37,502 bases of DNA from Lachnospiraceae bacterium (GTDB lineage Bacteria; Bacillota; Clostridia; Lachnospirales; Lachnospiraceae): the NCBI GenBank assembly GCA_017482485.1, contig JAFUMV010000111.1, positions 1 to 37,502 of the forward strand, given 5' to 3'. Shown here piece after piece: positions 24,826 to 32,180 of this stretch. Made by a program: the position numbers and the translations under genes. Every line of letters begins with the position of its first letter. Position 1 is the stretch's first letter. The notes under the pieces are model-generated. The model did no database searches and was not told the DNA's origin. It saw nothing but the letters and a program-made list of their open reading frames with translations.

Positions 24826-25398
24826 ATGAAAGATACAGTGGAAATCAGATGGCACGGACGGGGCGGACAGGGTGCGAAAACAGCGGCACTTCTTCTGGCG
24901 GATGTTGCTTTTAAGACAGGTAAATATGTGCAGGGATTTCCGGAATACGGTCCGGAACGCATGGGTGCGCCGATTACGGCGTATAACCGGATCAGCAAAA
25001 ACCCCATCACCGTTCATTCAAATATCTATGAGCCTGACTATGTGGTGGTTGTGGATGATGGCCTTTTAGACTGTACTGACGTGACCGCCGGACTGAAAAA
25101 AGGCGGTGCGGTGATCGTGAACACCCAGCGCAGCAAATCGGAAATCGAGGCAAAGCTGCCTAACTGGAACGGCAAAGTCATCACTGTCAACGCCAGAGAG
25201 ATTTCCGAGGACGCGTTGGGCAAATATTTCCCCAATTCCCCCATGCTGGCGGCTGCTGTTGCGATTTCCGGCGTGATGGCGCCGGAAGTTTTCTTAAAAG
25301 AGATGCAGGCTTCCTTTGAACACAAATTTGCAAAGAAACCCGAAGTGGTGGCCGGCAATATGAAGGCGCTTAAGATGACCTTAAAGGCGATCGCATAA
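24826..25398 (+). CDS. 2-oxoacid:ferredoxin oxidoreductase, gamma subunit
   Basis: Gamma chain of a four-subunit pyruvate/2-oxoisovalerate-type oxidoreductase (POR/VOR), which oxidises a 2-oxoacid to acyl-CoA with ferredoxin reduction, or runs in reverse in anaerobes. The 190-aa sequence has the family start WHGRGGQGAKTAA and GFPEYGPERMGAPI. The start has TAAGGAGG at good distance. It is first of four subunits in the order gamma-delta-alpha-beta and follows the T-box. The T-box points to a link with amino-acid supply, so a branched-chain 2-oxoacid enzyme is attractive, but subunit sequences alone do not settle the substrate. Confidence 0.92.
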   Translation: MKDTVEIRWHGRGGQGAKTAALLLADVAFKTGKYVQGFPEYGPERMGAPITAYNRISKNPITVHSNIYEPDYVVVVDDGLLDCTDVTAGLKKGGAVIVNTQRSKSEIEAKLPNWNGKVITVNAREISEDALGKYFPNSPMLAAAVAISGVMAPEVFLKEMQASFEHKFAKKPEVVAGNMKALKMTLKAIA

Positions 25399-25523
25399 AG
25401 AGGAGCGGGCACAAGCCGCAGAGAAATGCTGCTATGTGGGCACATCGTGCAGGACAGCAGTCTGCATGCCTGTCGCGTGCGCAGCAAATGTCCATCAACA
25501 AAAAGAAAGGCAAATGACAAATC

Positions 25524-25820
25524 ATGAAAAGTACAGATATCAACGAAAGAAGTCCCTGGCAGGACATCACGGAAGGCAACCAGATTTATGAGCCTGCCAC
25601 TTCCAGAAATTTCTGCACCGGAGAATGGAGGACTTCCACCCCTGTTTTTATAGAAGAAAAATGCAAACAGTGTCTTTTATGCGCACCGGTGTGTCCGGAT
25701 TCATCCATTCCGGTCTGTGAAGGCAAAAGAGGCGAATTTGATTATGATCACTGCAAGGGCTGCGGCATTTGTGCCAAGGTATGTCCCTTTGGTGCGATCG
25801 AAATGAAGGAGGGAAAATAA
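25524..25820 (+). CDS. 2-oxoacid:ferredoxin oxidoreductase, delta subunit (2x[4Fe-4S])
   Basis: Ferredoxin-like electron-transfer subunit, 98 aa. Two cluster motifs: CKQCLLCAPVCP (about 50-61) and CKGCGICAKVCP (about 77-88). It passes electrons from the TPP site to external ferredoxin. It stands 125 bp after the gamma gene; that gap has no clear signal except a ribosome site. Its stop (TAA) directly abuts the alpha gene ATG at 25821. Confidence 0.93.
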   Translation: MKSTDINERSPWQDITEGNQIYEPATSRNFCTGEWRTSTPVFIEEKCKQCLLCAPVCPDSSIPVCEGKRGEFDYDHCKGCGICAKVCPFGAIEMKEGK

Positions 25821-27029
25821 ATGGCGATCAGAGAACGTTTATCCGGCAACGAAGCAGTTGCATATGCAATTAAGCAGATCAATCCGGATGTAATGCCCGC
25901 ATTTCCCATCACACCCTCCACGGAAATTCCGCAGTATGTGGCAAACTACATCGCAAACGGTGAAATTGACACGGAATTTATTCATGTGGAAAGCGAACAT
26001 TCCGCAATGAGCGCGGCCATTGGAGCCTGTGCGGCAGGGGCAAGAACCGTGACCGCCACATCCTCCTGCGGTATGGCGCTGATGTGGGAGGAGCTGTATG
26101 TGGCGGCTTCCGACAGACTGCCTGTAGTGCTTGCACTGGTAAACCGGGCGCTGACCGGACCTATCAACATCAATGCCGATCACTCCGACAGCATGGGTGC
26201 CAGAGATGCAGGCTGGATTCAGATTTACGCGGAATCCAATCAGGAGGTCTACGACAACTTTTTACAAGCTTATCCTATTGCAGAGCATAAGGACGTGCAT
26301 CTGCCGGTGATGATCTGCCAGGACGGTTTCATCACCAGCCATGGCGTGGAAAACATCATGCTGGTGGAAGACGATAAGGCGAAGGCTTTCGTTGGCGAAT
26401 ATTGTCCGGAGCATTATCTGTTAAATGCAAAAGAGCCCATGGCGGTGGGCCCTTATGCGGTGTCCAACTACTATATGGAAACCAAGCGCGCTCAGCGTCA
26501 GGCCATGCTGAATGCAAAGCGCGTGATTCTGGATGTGGCAAAAAAATACGAGGAAATGACCGGCAGAAAATACGGCTTCTTTGAGGAATATCGCATGGAA
26601 GACGCTGAATATGCCGTTGTGATCATTGGTTCTGCGGCAGGTACCTGCAAGGCAGCAGTGGACCATATCAGAGAAACGACAGGCAAAAAAGTGGGTCTTG
26701 TGAAAATCCGTGTGTTCCGTCCTTTCCCGGAAGAAGAATTGGCCAAAGTCCTGAAAAATCTCAAAGCTGCTGCGGTGCTGGATCGCAGCGAAATGTTTTC
26801 TGCCACCAGCGGCCCTCTGGGCGCAGAAGTTCGGGCCGCCCTTTACAGCGCAAAGGCTGAAATAGAACTTGTAAATTATTTCTATGGTCTTGGCGGAAGA
26901 GATATCACAGTGGGTGATTTTGAAAAGATTTTTGACAATCTGGAAGAGATCGCACAGACCCACGAAATCAGAGACATGTATGCCTATATCGGCTTAAGAG
27001 AAGGAGATTGCCATGGAAACAGCTTATAA
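25821..27029 (+). CDS. 2-oxoacid:ferredoxin oxidoreductase, alpha subunit
   Basis: Large catalytic subunit, 402 aa. It shows LSGNEAVAYAIKQ near the N-terminus, FPITPSTEIP, VESEHSAMSAAIGA and NRALTGPININADHSDSMGARD, all typical of PorA/VorB chains that form the TPP-binding interface with beta. The second half has the transketolase C-like fold (VKIRVFRPFPEEEL). GGAGG precedes the ATG, inside the end of the delta gene. Its end overlaps the beta start by 17 bases, so beta is translationally coupled. Confidence 0.94.
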   Translation: MAIRERLSGNEAVAYAIKQINPDVMPAFPITPSTEIPQYVANYIANGEIDTEFIHVESEHSAMSAAIGACAAGARTVTATSSCGMALMWEELYVAASDRLPVVLALVNRALTGPININADHSDSMGARDAGWIQIYAESNQEVYDNFLQAYPIAEHKDVHLPVMICQDGFITSHGVENIMLVEDDKAKAFVGEYCPEHYLLNAKEPMAVGPYAVSNYYMETKRAQRQAMLNAKRVILDVAKKYEEMTGRKYGFFEEYRMEDAEYAVVIIGSAAGTCKAAVDHIRETTGKKVGLVKIRVFRPFPEEELAKVLKNLKAAAVLDRSEMFSATSGPLGAEVRAALYSAKAEIELVNYFYGLGGRDITVGDFEKIFDNLEEIAQTHEIRDMYAYIGLREGDCHGNSL

Positions 27030-27948
27030 TTTCAAAGAAGTCATGAGCAGACCGGAGCGTCTGGCACCCGGCCACAGAATGTGTGCGGGCTGCGGCGGTG
27101 CCGTGACCGTGCGCAACGTCCTGCGCGCTTTAAACCCGGAAGATAAGGCAGTGGTGGGGAATGCAACAGGATGCCTGGAGGTGTCTACTTTTATGTATCC
27201 CTATACCGCTTATCAGGACAGCTATATTCACAACGCTTTTGAAAATGCGGGAGCAACCCTGTCCGGCGTGGAAACGGCTTATCGTGTTTTAAAGAAAAAG
27301 GGAAAACTGACTGACGACTATAAATTCATCACCTTCGGCGGGGACGGCGGCACTTATGATATCGGCTTTCAGTCTCTGTCCGGCGCCATGGAACGAGGAC
27401 ATGACATGGTCTATGTTTGCTACGACAATGGCGCTTACATGAATACCGGCACCCAGAGAAGCTCCGCAACGCCTCAGTTTGCGGACACCACCACCACACC
27501 TGCGGGCAAGGTCTCTGACGGTAAAGTGCAGATCAGAAAGGACCTGGCAGCTATTATGGCAGAGCATCACATTCCCTATGTGGCCCAGACTACCTTTACA
27601 AACAATTTCAAGGATCTGCACACTAAGGCCAAAAAGGCCATTTATACCCCTGGCGCAGCATTTTTAAATGTGATGTCTCCCTGTCCCAGAGGCTGGGGAT
27701 ATGATCCGTCCGACCTGATGACCATCTGCAGACTGGCGGTGGACACCTGCTACTGGCCGCTGTTTGAAATCATTGACGGCAAATGGGTGCTCAGCTATGA
27801 ACCGAAAAACAAGCTGCCCATCGAAGAGTTTCTTCGGATGCAGAAGCGTTTCAAGCATCTGTTCAAACCCGGAAAAGAAAACCTGATCGCACAGTTCCAG
27901 GCAGAAGTGGACAGAAGATGGGACGAACTGAAGAAAAAGTGTGAATGA
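27013..27948 (+). CDS. 2-oxoacid:ferredoxin oxidoreductase, beta subunit
   Basis: TPP-binding subunit, 311 aa. HRMCAGCGG (about 22-30) contributes cluster-ligand cysteines. The TPP/Mg motif is GGDGGTYDIGFQSLSGAMERG to CYDNGAYMNTG (split: GGDGGTYDIG near 113, NGAYMNTG near 143). SPCPRGWGYDP (about 222) is typical of PorB. It ends TGA, two bases before the operon terminator hairpin. POR versus VOR cannot be decided here; the T-box suggests an amino-acid-linked 2-oxoacid. Confidence 0.94.
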   Translation: METAYNFKEVMSRPERLAPGHRMCAGCGGAVTVRNVLRALNPEDKAVVGNATGCLEVSTFMYPYTAYQDSYIHNAFENAGATLSGVETAYRVLKKKGKLTDDYKFITFGGDGGTYDIGFQSLSGAMERGHDMVYVCYDNGAYMNTGTQRSSATPQFADTTTTPAGKVSDGKVQIRKDLAAIMAEHHIPYVAQTTFTNNFKDLHTKAKKAIYTPGAAFLNVMSPCPRGWGYDPSDLMTICRLAVDTCYWPLFEIIDGKWVLSYEPKNKLPIEEFLRMQKRFKHLFKPGKENLIAQFQAEVDRRWDELKKKCE

Positions 27949-27950
27949 AG

Positions 27951-27985
27951 CAAGAAAAAAGATCGCATAGCGATCTTTTTTCTTG
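27951..27985. terminator. Perfect 16-bp terminator hairpin between convergent units
   Basis: Arms 27951-27966 and 27970-27985 are exact complements (CAAGAAAAAAGATCGC and its reverse complement) around ATA. The A- and T-rich halves make it work on both strands. It lies directly after the beta subunit stop. Confidence 0.85.
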
Positions 27986-28097
27986 CGCTACTTTGCGATT
28001 CGCGTGCGAATTGCAAAGGTTCCCGTGCGCTACTTTGCGATTCGCGTGCGAATTGCAAAGGTTCCCGTGCGCTACTTTGCGATTCGCACGCGAATTG
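27985..28097. repeat. 42-bp tandem palindromic repeat, 2.7 copies
   Basis: Identical units start at 27985 and 28027; a third, partial and altered, starts at 28069. Each unit contains CTTTGCGATTCGC and GCGAATTGCAAAG, which pair over 13 bp (one G-U) around a two-base loop. The linker is GTTCCCGTGCGCTA. As the period is a multiple of three, all frames stay open, giving repetitive reading frames on both strands that I do not regard as genes. Confidence 0.85.
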
Positions 28098-28115
28098 TAT
28101 CTGCTTTGCAATTTA

Positions 28116-29498
28116 TCATTGCCGCTGTGTTTCCGGTGCCGTCTTAATATCATCTACCTGCATCCATTTTCCCTTTTTATAGTAAATGATAAAAAGAAGG
28201 GATGTGACAGTCCAGGTCAGCGGGTAGGAAAAAGCCACGGTGGAAACCTCGTTTCTCATCGGAACGGCAACGAAAATCCAGATGATACGCAGCACGCAGA
28301 CACCGAAACATGTCATAAGCATGGGAATGAGAGCGTTTCCGCAGCCCCGGCAGGTGCCGGAGAGAATTTCAATACAGACATAGGTGACATAGGCGGGGGC
28401 GATGGTGCGCATCATGCCCACACAGATGTTGATGACGTTCTGATCTTGGGTAAATAAAAGCAGGATCACATCCCCCCAGGTCAGAACCACAAAGCTTAAA
28501 AATACGCTGGTGGCAGCGGCCATGGAGATACAGATGCGGACGCTCTTTTTTACCCGGTCTATCTTACCGGCCCCATAGTTTTGACCGGAGAAGGTGGTGA
28601 TGGAAGTGCCGTAAGCGCCCATGATCATCCAGAAAATGCTGTCTATTTTCCCGTATGCGGTCCAGGCGGCCACCGTATCCGTGCCGAAGGAGTTGATGGA
28701 GGATTGGATTAACAGGTTGGAAATGGAATACATGGCGGACTGCAGTCCGGCTGGAAATCCTATGCGCAAAATGTTGACAAGAAACGTTTTGTGAAATTGG
28801 ATTTTTTTGATTTCCAGCTTAAACGTTTCTTTTGTGCGCAGCAGGGTGATGACTGTCATCAGGGCGGAAATGGTCTGGGATATAATGGTGGCAACGGCAA
28901 CGCCGGCCACTCCCATCTGTAAGACCACAACAAAGATCAGATCCAGCACGATATTGATAAAACAGGAGGCGATCAGAAAATACAGCGGTCGTTTGGAATC
29001 GCCCACAGCCCGCAGAATGCCGGAACCCATGTTATAAATCATGGACGGAATAATGCCCAGAAAATAAATGCGCATATAAACCACAGAAAGCTCCAGAATG
29101 TCTGAAGGAGTGCCCATTGCGGTGAGGGCAAAGCGAGCAATCGTGATGCCGATGACCATCATGATGGCGCCGCCTGTAATTGCCAGAGCAATGGCGGTGT
29201 GGACAGAATTGCTGACTTTTTTTACATCTCCGGCCCCGAAATGCTGGGAGATGATGACGGTGGCACCGGAAGAAAGGCCCACGAAAAAGCCTACCAGCAG
29301 GTTGATGATGGTGGCAGCGGGACCGCCCACGGAAGCCAGCGCTTCCTTGCCCACAAAATTGCCCACAATGACCGCGTCTGTGGTATTGTAAAGCTGTTGA
29401 AAAAAGGTTCCGAATAAGATCGGAAAGAAGAAAAATAAAAGCTGTTTCCAGATAACACCTTCGGTGATCTGATTGGCAGCAGCAGATTTTTTTATCAT
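28116..29498 (-). CDS. MATE-family multidrug exporter
   Basis: Cation-coupled exporter of the MATE family (NorM/DinF superfamily), 460 aa with about 12 membrane helices in two repeated halves. The N-terminus reads ITEGVIWKQLLFFFFPILFG and FFQQLYNTTDAVIVGNFVG, a strong MATE signature; the second half repeats it with FWMIMGAYGTSITTFSGQNYGAG. The start is ATG 29498 with GGGAGGGG upstream. The end runs close to the 42-bp repeats. A promoter (29642-29670) lies upstream on its strand. Substrate unknown. Confidence 0.92.
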   Translation of the reverse strand: MIKKSAAANQITEGVIWKQLLFFFFPILFGTFFQQLYNTTDAVIVGNFVGKEALASVGGPAATIINLLVGFFVGLSSGATVIISQHFGAGDVKKVSNSVHTAIALAITGGAIMMVIGITIARFALTAMGTPSDILELSVVYMRIYFLGIIPSMIYNMGSGILRAVGDSKRPLYFLIASCFINIVLDLIFVVVLQMGVAGVAVATIISQTISALMTVITLLRTKETFKLEIKKIQFHKTFLVNILRIGFPAGLQSAMYSISNLLIQSSINSFGTDTVAAWTAYGKIDSIFWMIMGAYGTSITTFSGQNYGAGKIDRVKKSVRICISMAAATSVFLSFVVLTWGDVILLLFTQDQNVINICVGMMRTIAPAYVTYVCIEILSGTCRGCGNALIPMLMTCFGVCVLRIIWIFVAVPMRNEVSTVAFSYPLTWTVTSLLFIIYYKKGKWMQVDDIKTAPETQRQ

Positions 29499-29641
29499 GA
29501 CGGATTCTCCCCTCCCAAAGCGGCGTTACCGTTCATCGGGCATTTGGCCACTCATGTCATCAGTGAACAGGAATCAGACAGCGTCAGTGTCTGTCCATAT
29601 TGCAGGCAGTTCATTGGCGCTGACAATGCCGGGCTGCTACA

Positions 29642-29670
29642 ATTATATAGAGAATAGTGTCGAAAAACAA
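29642..29670 (-). promoter_or_regulatory. Sigma-A promoter for the MATE gene
   Basis: Minus strand TTGTTT (29670-29665), 17-base spacer, TATAAT (29647-29642). It is divergent from the antiporter promoter at 29682; the -35 boxes are only 11 bases apart. The rest of the 29499-29641 leader shows no clear structure. Confidence 0.7.
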
Positions 29671-29681
29671 GAGAAACAACA

Positions 29682-29721
29682 TTGACAGATATGATTTTTT
29701 TTGCTAACGTCTTCTTAGCAA
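29682..29721 (+). promoter_or_regulatory. Promoter and inverted repeat before the antiporter
   Basis: TTGACA (29682-29687), 17 bases, TAACGT (29705-29710). An inverted repeat TTGCTAA/TTAGCAA (29701-29707, 29715-29721) overlaps the -10 and start, a position where a repressor would block initiation. Downstream, GTCTGC/GCAGAC (29731-29736 and 29765-29770) may form a stem in the leader. Confidence 0.55.
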
Positions 29722-29809
29722 TTTCTTAACGTCTGCCTGCGGATGACGATACTTTCTTCTGCATGCAGACGATGGTAATTTTCAAAGGATTTACAGGAGG
29801 AGAACTTTT

Positions 29810-30751
29810 ATGATTACAGCAGTTTTGCTATTTGCGGTCGGCCTTATGCTGATCATGCTGGGCGGGGACCGTCTGGTGGATGCGGCAGTGGCGATTGCAA
29901 AGAAGCTGGGAATTCCCCAGATCGTGGTGGGAGCGACCATTGTAAGCCTTGGCACGACGCTTCCCGAGGTTTTGGTTTCCACTACAGCGGCATTCGATGG
30001 TTCAGCGGCGATTGCAGCCGGCAATGCATTCGGTTCCATCATCTGCAACACTGCACTGATTGCAGGTCTTACCCAGACCATTCGCCCTTCCAAAAAGGTG
30101 GAATTTGCTTCCATCGCCTGGAGAAGCGCATTTTTCTTCATCACCCTGATCATCATGAATATGATCGGATATATGACCGGCAGCTTTGGACAGCCTGTGG
30201 GCATCTGCCTGCTTCTGGCGTTTTGCCTTTACGCGTTTTTGAGCATTAAGCTTTCCGCGGGAGAGGCTGACGAAGAGGAAGAAAAGGAAGATGTGAGCAG
30301 CATTTCCATTCCCAAACAGCTGCTGATGCTGGTAGTGTGTGCAGCCCTTCTCTATGTGGGAGCAAACCTGCTGGTGGATAACGGCATTTTGATCGCTCAG
30401 GCTTTAGGAGTTCCGGAACGCGTCATCGCTGTCACCTTCATCGCGCTGGGCACATCTTTGCCTGAGCTTGTGACTTCCATCATGTCTTTGGTGAAAGGCT
30501 ATGGAAATGTGGGACTTGGAAATGTCATTGGTGCCAACCTTTTAAATCTGCTGCTGGTAATCGGTATTCCTTCTGCGGTTGCAGGCATCCCGCTGGAAAA
30601 CGGAACCGTGACGGTGGACATGCCCCTGGCGTGCGGCGTGATGCTGGTGCTTCTGGCACCGATCATGATCAGAAAGAAGTCCTCCCGGGTGCAGGGCGTG
30701 CTTCTGCTGGGTATCTATGCTGTATATTGTGTGGCTTCTTTTATCGGATAA
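29810..30751 (+). CDS. Calcium/sodium (CaCA-family) antiporter
   Basis: Inner-membrane cation/H+ or Na+ antiporter, 313 aa with about ten membrane helices in two inverted halves. The two alpha repeats are clear: SLGTTLPEVLVST with Glu53 and ALGTSLPELVTS with Glu219, each followed by an asparagine motif (GNAFGSIICN at 71-80, GNVIGANLLN at 237-246). A strongly acidic loop (about 150-161, ADEEEEKED) separates the halves, where Ca2+-dependent regulation occurs in relatives. It is the YrbG-like short form. The ribosome site is AGGAGGAG. Convergent with the LysR gene at 30792. Confidence 0.92.
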   Translation: MITAVLLFAVGLMLIMLGGDRLVDAAVAIAKKLGIPQIVVGATIVSLGTTLPEVLVSTTAAFDGSAAIAAGNAFGSIICNTALIAGLTQTIRPSKKVEFASIAWRSAFFFITLIIMNMIGYMTGSFGQPVGICLLLAFCLYAFLSIKLSAGEADEEEEKEDVSSISIPKQLLMLVVCAALLYVGANLLVDNGILIAQALGVPERVIAVTFIALGTSLPELVTSIMSLVKGYGNVGLGNVIGANLLNLLLVIGIPSAVAGIPLENGTVTVDMPLACGVMLVLLAPIMIRKKSSRVQGVLLLGIYAVYCVASFIG

Positions 30752-30753
30752 AG

Positions 30754-30785
30754 AAAACCCCTGTGGATTGATTCACGGGGGTTTT
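30754..30785. terminator. Bidirectional terminator between antiporter and LysR gene
   Basis: AAAACCCCTGTG (30754-30765) and CACGGGGGTTTT (30774-30785) form 12 pairs with one G-U around GATTGATT. It serves both convergent genes. Confidence 0.85.
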
Positions 30786-30791
30786 GCTGCA

Positions 30792-31706
30792 TTATCTCTG
30801 CCTTTTTTTAATAAATTCCACAAATGCCGCTGCGCCTTCTGAGAGCTGCGCATTTTCCGGATAGCACAGGGAAATCTGTGTGGAAATTCCGGGTTCAATG
30901 GGAAGAAAGGCCAGTGCATCGTCGGTATTGTGGGTTCGTCTGTGGGCTACCTGGCGATCGGTAAGCAGCGCTGTGCATCCGTTTTTTAATACCATATCAA
31001 AAATGCTGCCCACATAATGGGAGTCATAGACCACGTTGGGAATGAAACCGGCATTTTGACAGGCGCTGTAGCAGAGGTTGAACAGGATGGAGTTTTTCTT
31101 GAAAAAGCAGAGCTTTTCCGAGACCAGATCTGCAAAGGTGACTGTTTCGTGCAATGCCAGCGGATTGCTGTGTTCCACCACAGCCAGCATATGATCCGTC
31201 AAAAAGGGGATGCGAACCAGAGAATCCTTATCTGGCGGCAGTTTTCCGGACGCATCCAGCGGTTCCCGCAGAAAGGCCAGCTCACATTTTTGAGATAAAA
31301 GCATCTGTCTGGAATATTGGCTGTCATTTTCCCGGACATGTATGTTATACTCGGAAAAAGCGGCCTGATAGTCCGTGATGAGATCCGTGATGCCATACAG
31401 CTTCATGGGGGATACGCTTCCAAGAGTCACCAGCCCCAGATTATGATTTTGCTGCTGCAAAAGTGCCGTGGTGTAATCCGCCTGGATACTGTTGATGGAC
31501 CGGGCGTAGGGCAGCAGGGTCTGGCCGAACTCCGTCAGCGTCACCTTTCGGGTGGTGCGGTCGAACAGGGGAACACCCAGTTCCGCCTCCATGGCCTTGA
31601 TATGTTTGGAAAGAGTGGACTGGTTGATGAACAGCCGCTCCGAAGCTTCCCAGTAATTTCTGGTTTCTGCCAGAATGACAAATTCTTTAAAATAGTTCAG
31701 ATTCAT
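30792..31706 (-). CDS. LysR-family transcriptional regulator
   Basis: 304-aa regulator. The HTH region covers MNLNYFKEFVILAETRN, ASERLFINQSTLSKHI and LGVPLFDRTTRKVTLT; the remaining two thirds form the effector-binding domain. It is divergent from the ABC exporter genes, with an 11-bp inverted repeat (31758-31795) in the shared region, the usual LysR arrangement, so control of the exporter is plausible. Ligand unknown. Confidence 0.93.
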   Translation of the reverse strand: MNLNYFKEFVILAETRNYWEASERLFINQSTLSKHIKAMEAELGVPLFDRTTRKVTLTEFGQTLLPYARSINSIQADYTTALLQQQNHNLGLVTLGSVSPMKLYGITDLITDYQAAFSEYNIHVRENDSQYSRQMLLSQKCELAFLREPLDASGKLPPDKDSLVRIPFLTDHMLAVVEHSNPLALHETVTFADLVSEKLCFFKKNSILFNLCYSACQNAGFIPNVVYDSHYVGSIFDMVLKNGCTALLTDRQVAHRRTHNTDDALAFLPIEPGISTQISLCYPENAQLSEGAAAFVEFIKKRQR

Positions 31707-31757
31707 CTGATTTCCTCTGCAATGTTTTCCCTGTTTCGTTTTTACAGTGAAACAATT

Positions 31758-31795
31758 AATTCCATTTCTGACTTAATGATGGATGAAATGGAATT
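31758..31795. promoter_or_regulatory. Inverted repeat in the LysR / ABC exporter divergent region
   Basis: AATTCCATTTC (31758-31768) and GAAATGGAATT (31785-31795) are perfect arms 16 bases apart. The right arm touches the -35 box of the rightward promoter candidate. Probable LysR site. Confidence 0.55.
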
Positions 31796-31822
31796 GTTTG
31801 TCAACCCTTTATTTCCTAAAAT
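31794..31822 (+). promoter_or_regulatory. Promoter candidate for the ABC exporter transcript
   Basis: TTGTTT (31794-31799), 17-base spacer, TAAAAT (31817-31822), giving a leader of about 350 nt before the first ABC gene. Confidence 0.5.
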
Positions 31823-31828
31823 TTCTTT

Positions 31829-32165
31829 ATAGAAGGTAACAGTTCGGCCGGTTACAGTCTACTGGTGATGTGCACATCACCAGTGAACTATTACAAAATT
31901 GTCCCTCACGCCCGGAAAAAGACAGGAAACGGTCAATCCTTCTCGGTAATGGGCGTAAGCGAAAAAAATGCAGTACCACGCCCGGAATTTGGGGATTTTG
32001 TGGGCGTCAGATATCAGTTTTTCTGCCTACACCCATTTCAGGTGATTTACACCGGATTTTTTCGCTGATTTTGGGCATGGAGAATAACTTTTTTTTCTCT
32101 GCGCCCATACTGCTATGCAGGGGAGGATATACCTGCATGGATGAACTGTAATATCGCGTATAGCA
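31829..32165 (+). ncRNA. Structured leader of the ABC exporter operon, unassigned
   Basis: No plausible gene lies here. Folding elements: a perfect 24-bp palindrome (31861-31884, arms ACTGGTGATGTG); CACGCCCGGAA twice (31907-31917, 31977-31987), each followed by a GGGCGT partner (31951-31956, 32002-32007); AGCGAAAAAA (31958-31967) pairing with TTTTTTCGCT (32057-32066) around the second unit; GGTG-ATTTA-CACC (32041-32053); and TGGGC...GCCCA with inner GGAGAA/TTCTCT (32072-32107). TGCAGG/CCTGCA (32116-32139) enclose a GGAGG. It matches no riboswitch I know. Confidence 0.5.
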
Positions 32166-32180
32166 AAGGATGAAGCGGAA

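Noticed and set aside
27985-28115. CRISPR-like repeat array
   Set aside because: Units are directly abutting with no unique spacers, only 2.7 copies, and no cas genes nearby; it is a tandem palindromic repeat.
27945-28457. Open frames through the 42-bp repeats on both strands
   Set aside because: They are open only because the repeat length is a multiple of three; no ribosome site, and they run into the MATE gene antisense.
31865-32151. Short open frames in the leader of the ABC exporter
   Set aside because: No ribosome site or family resemblance, and they cross the palindromes; the MDEL tetrapeptide frame after GGAGG at 32138 is too short to call.
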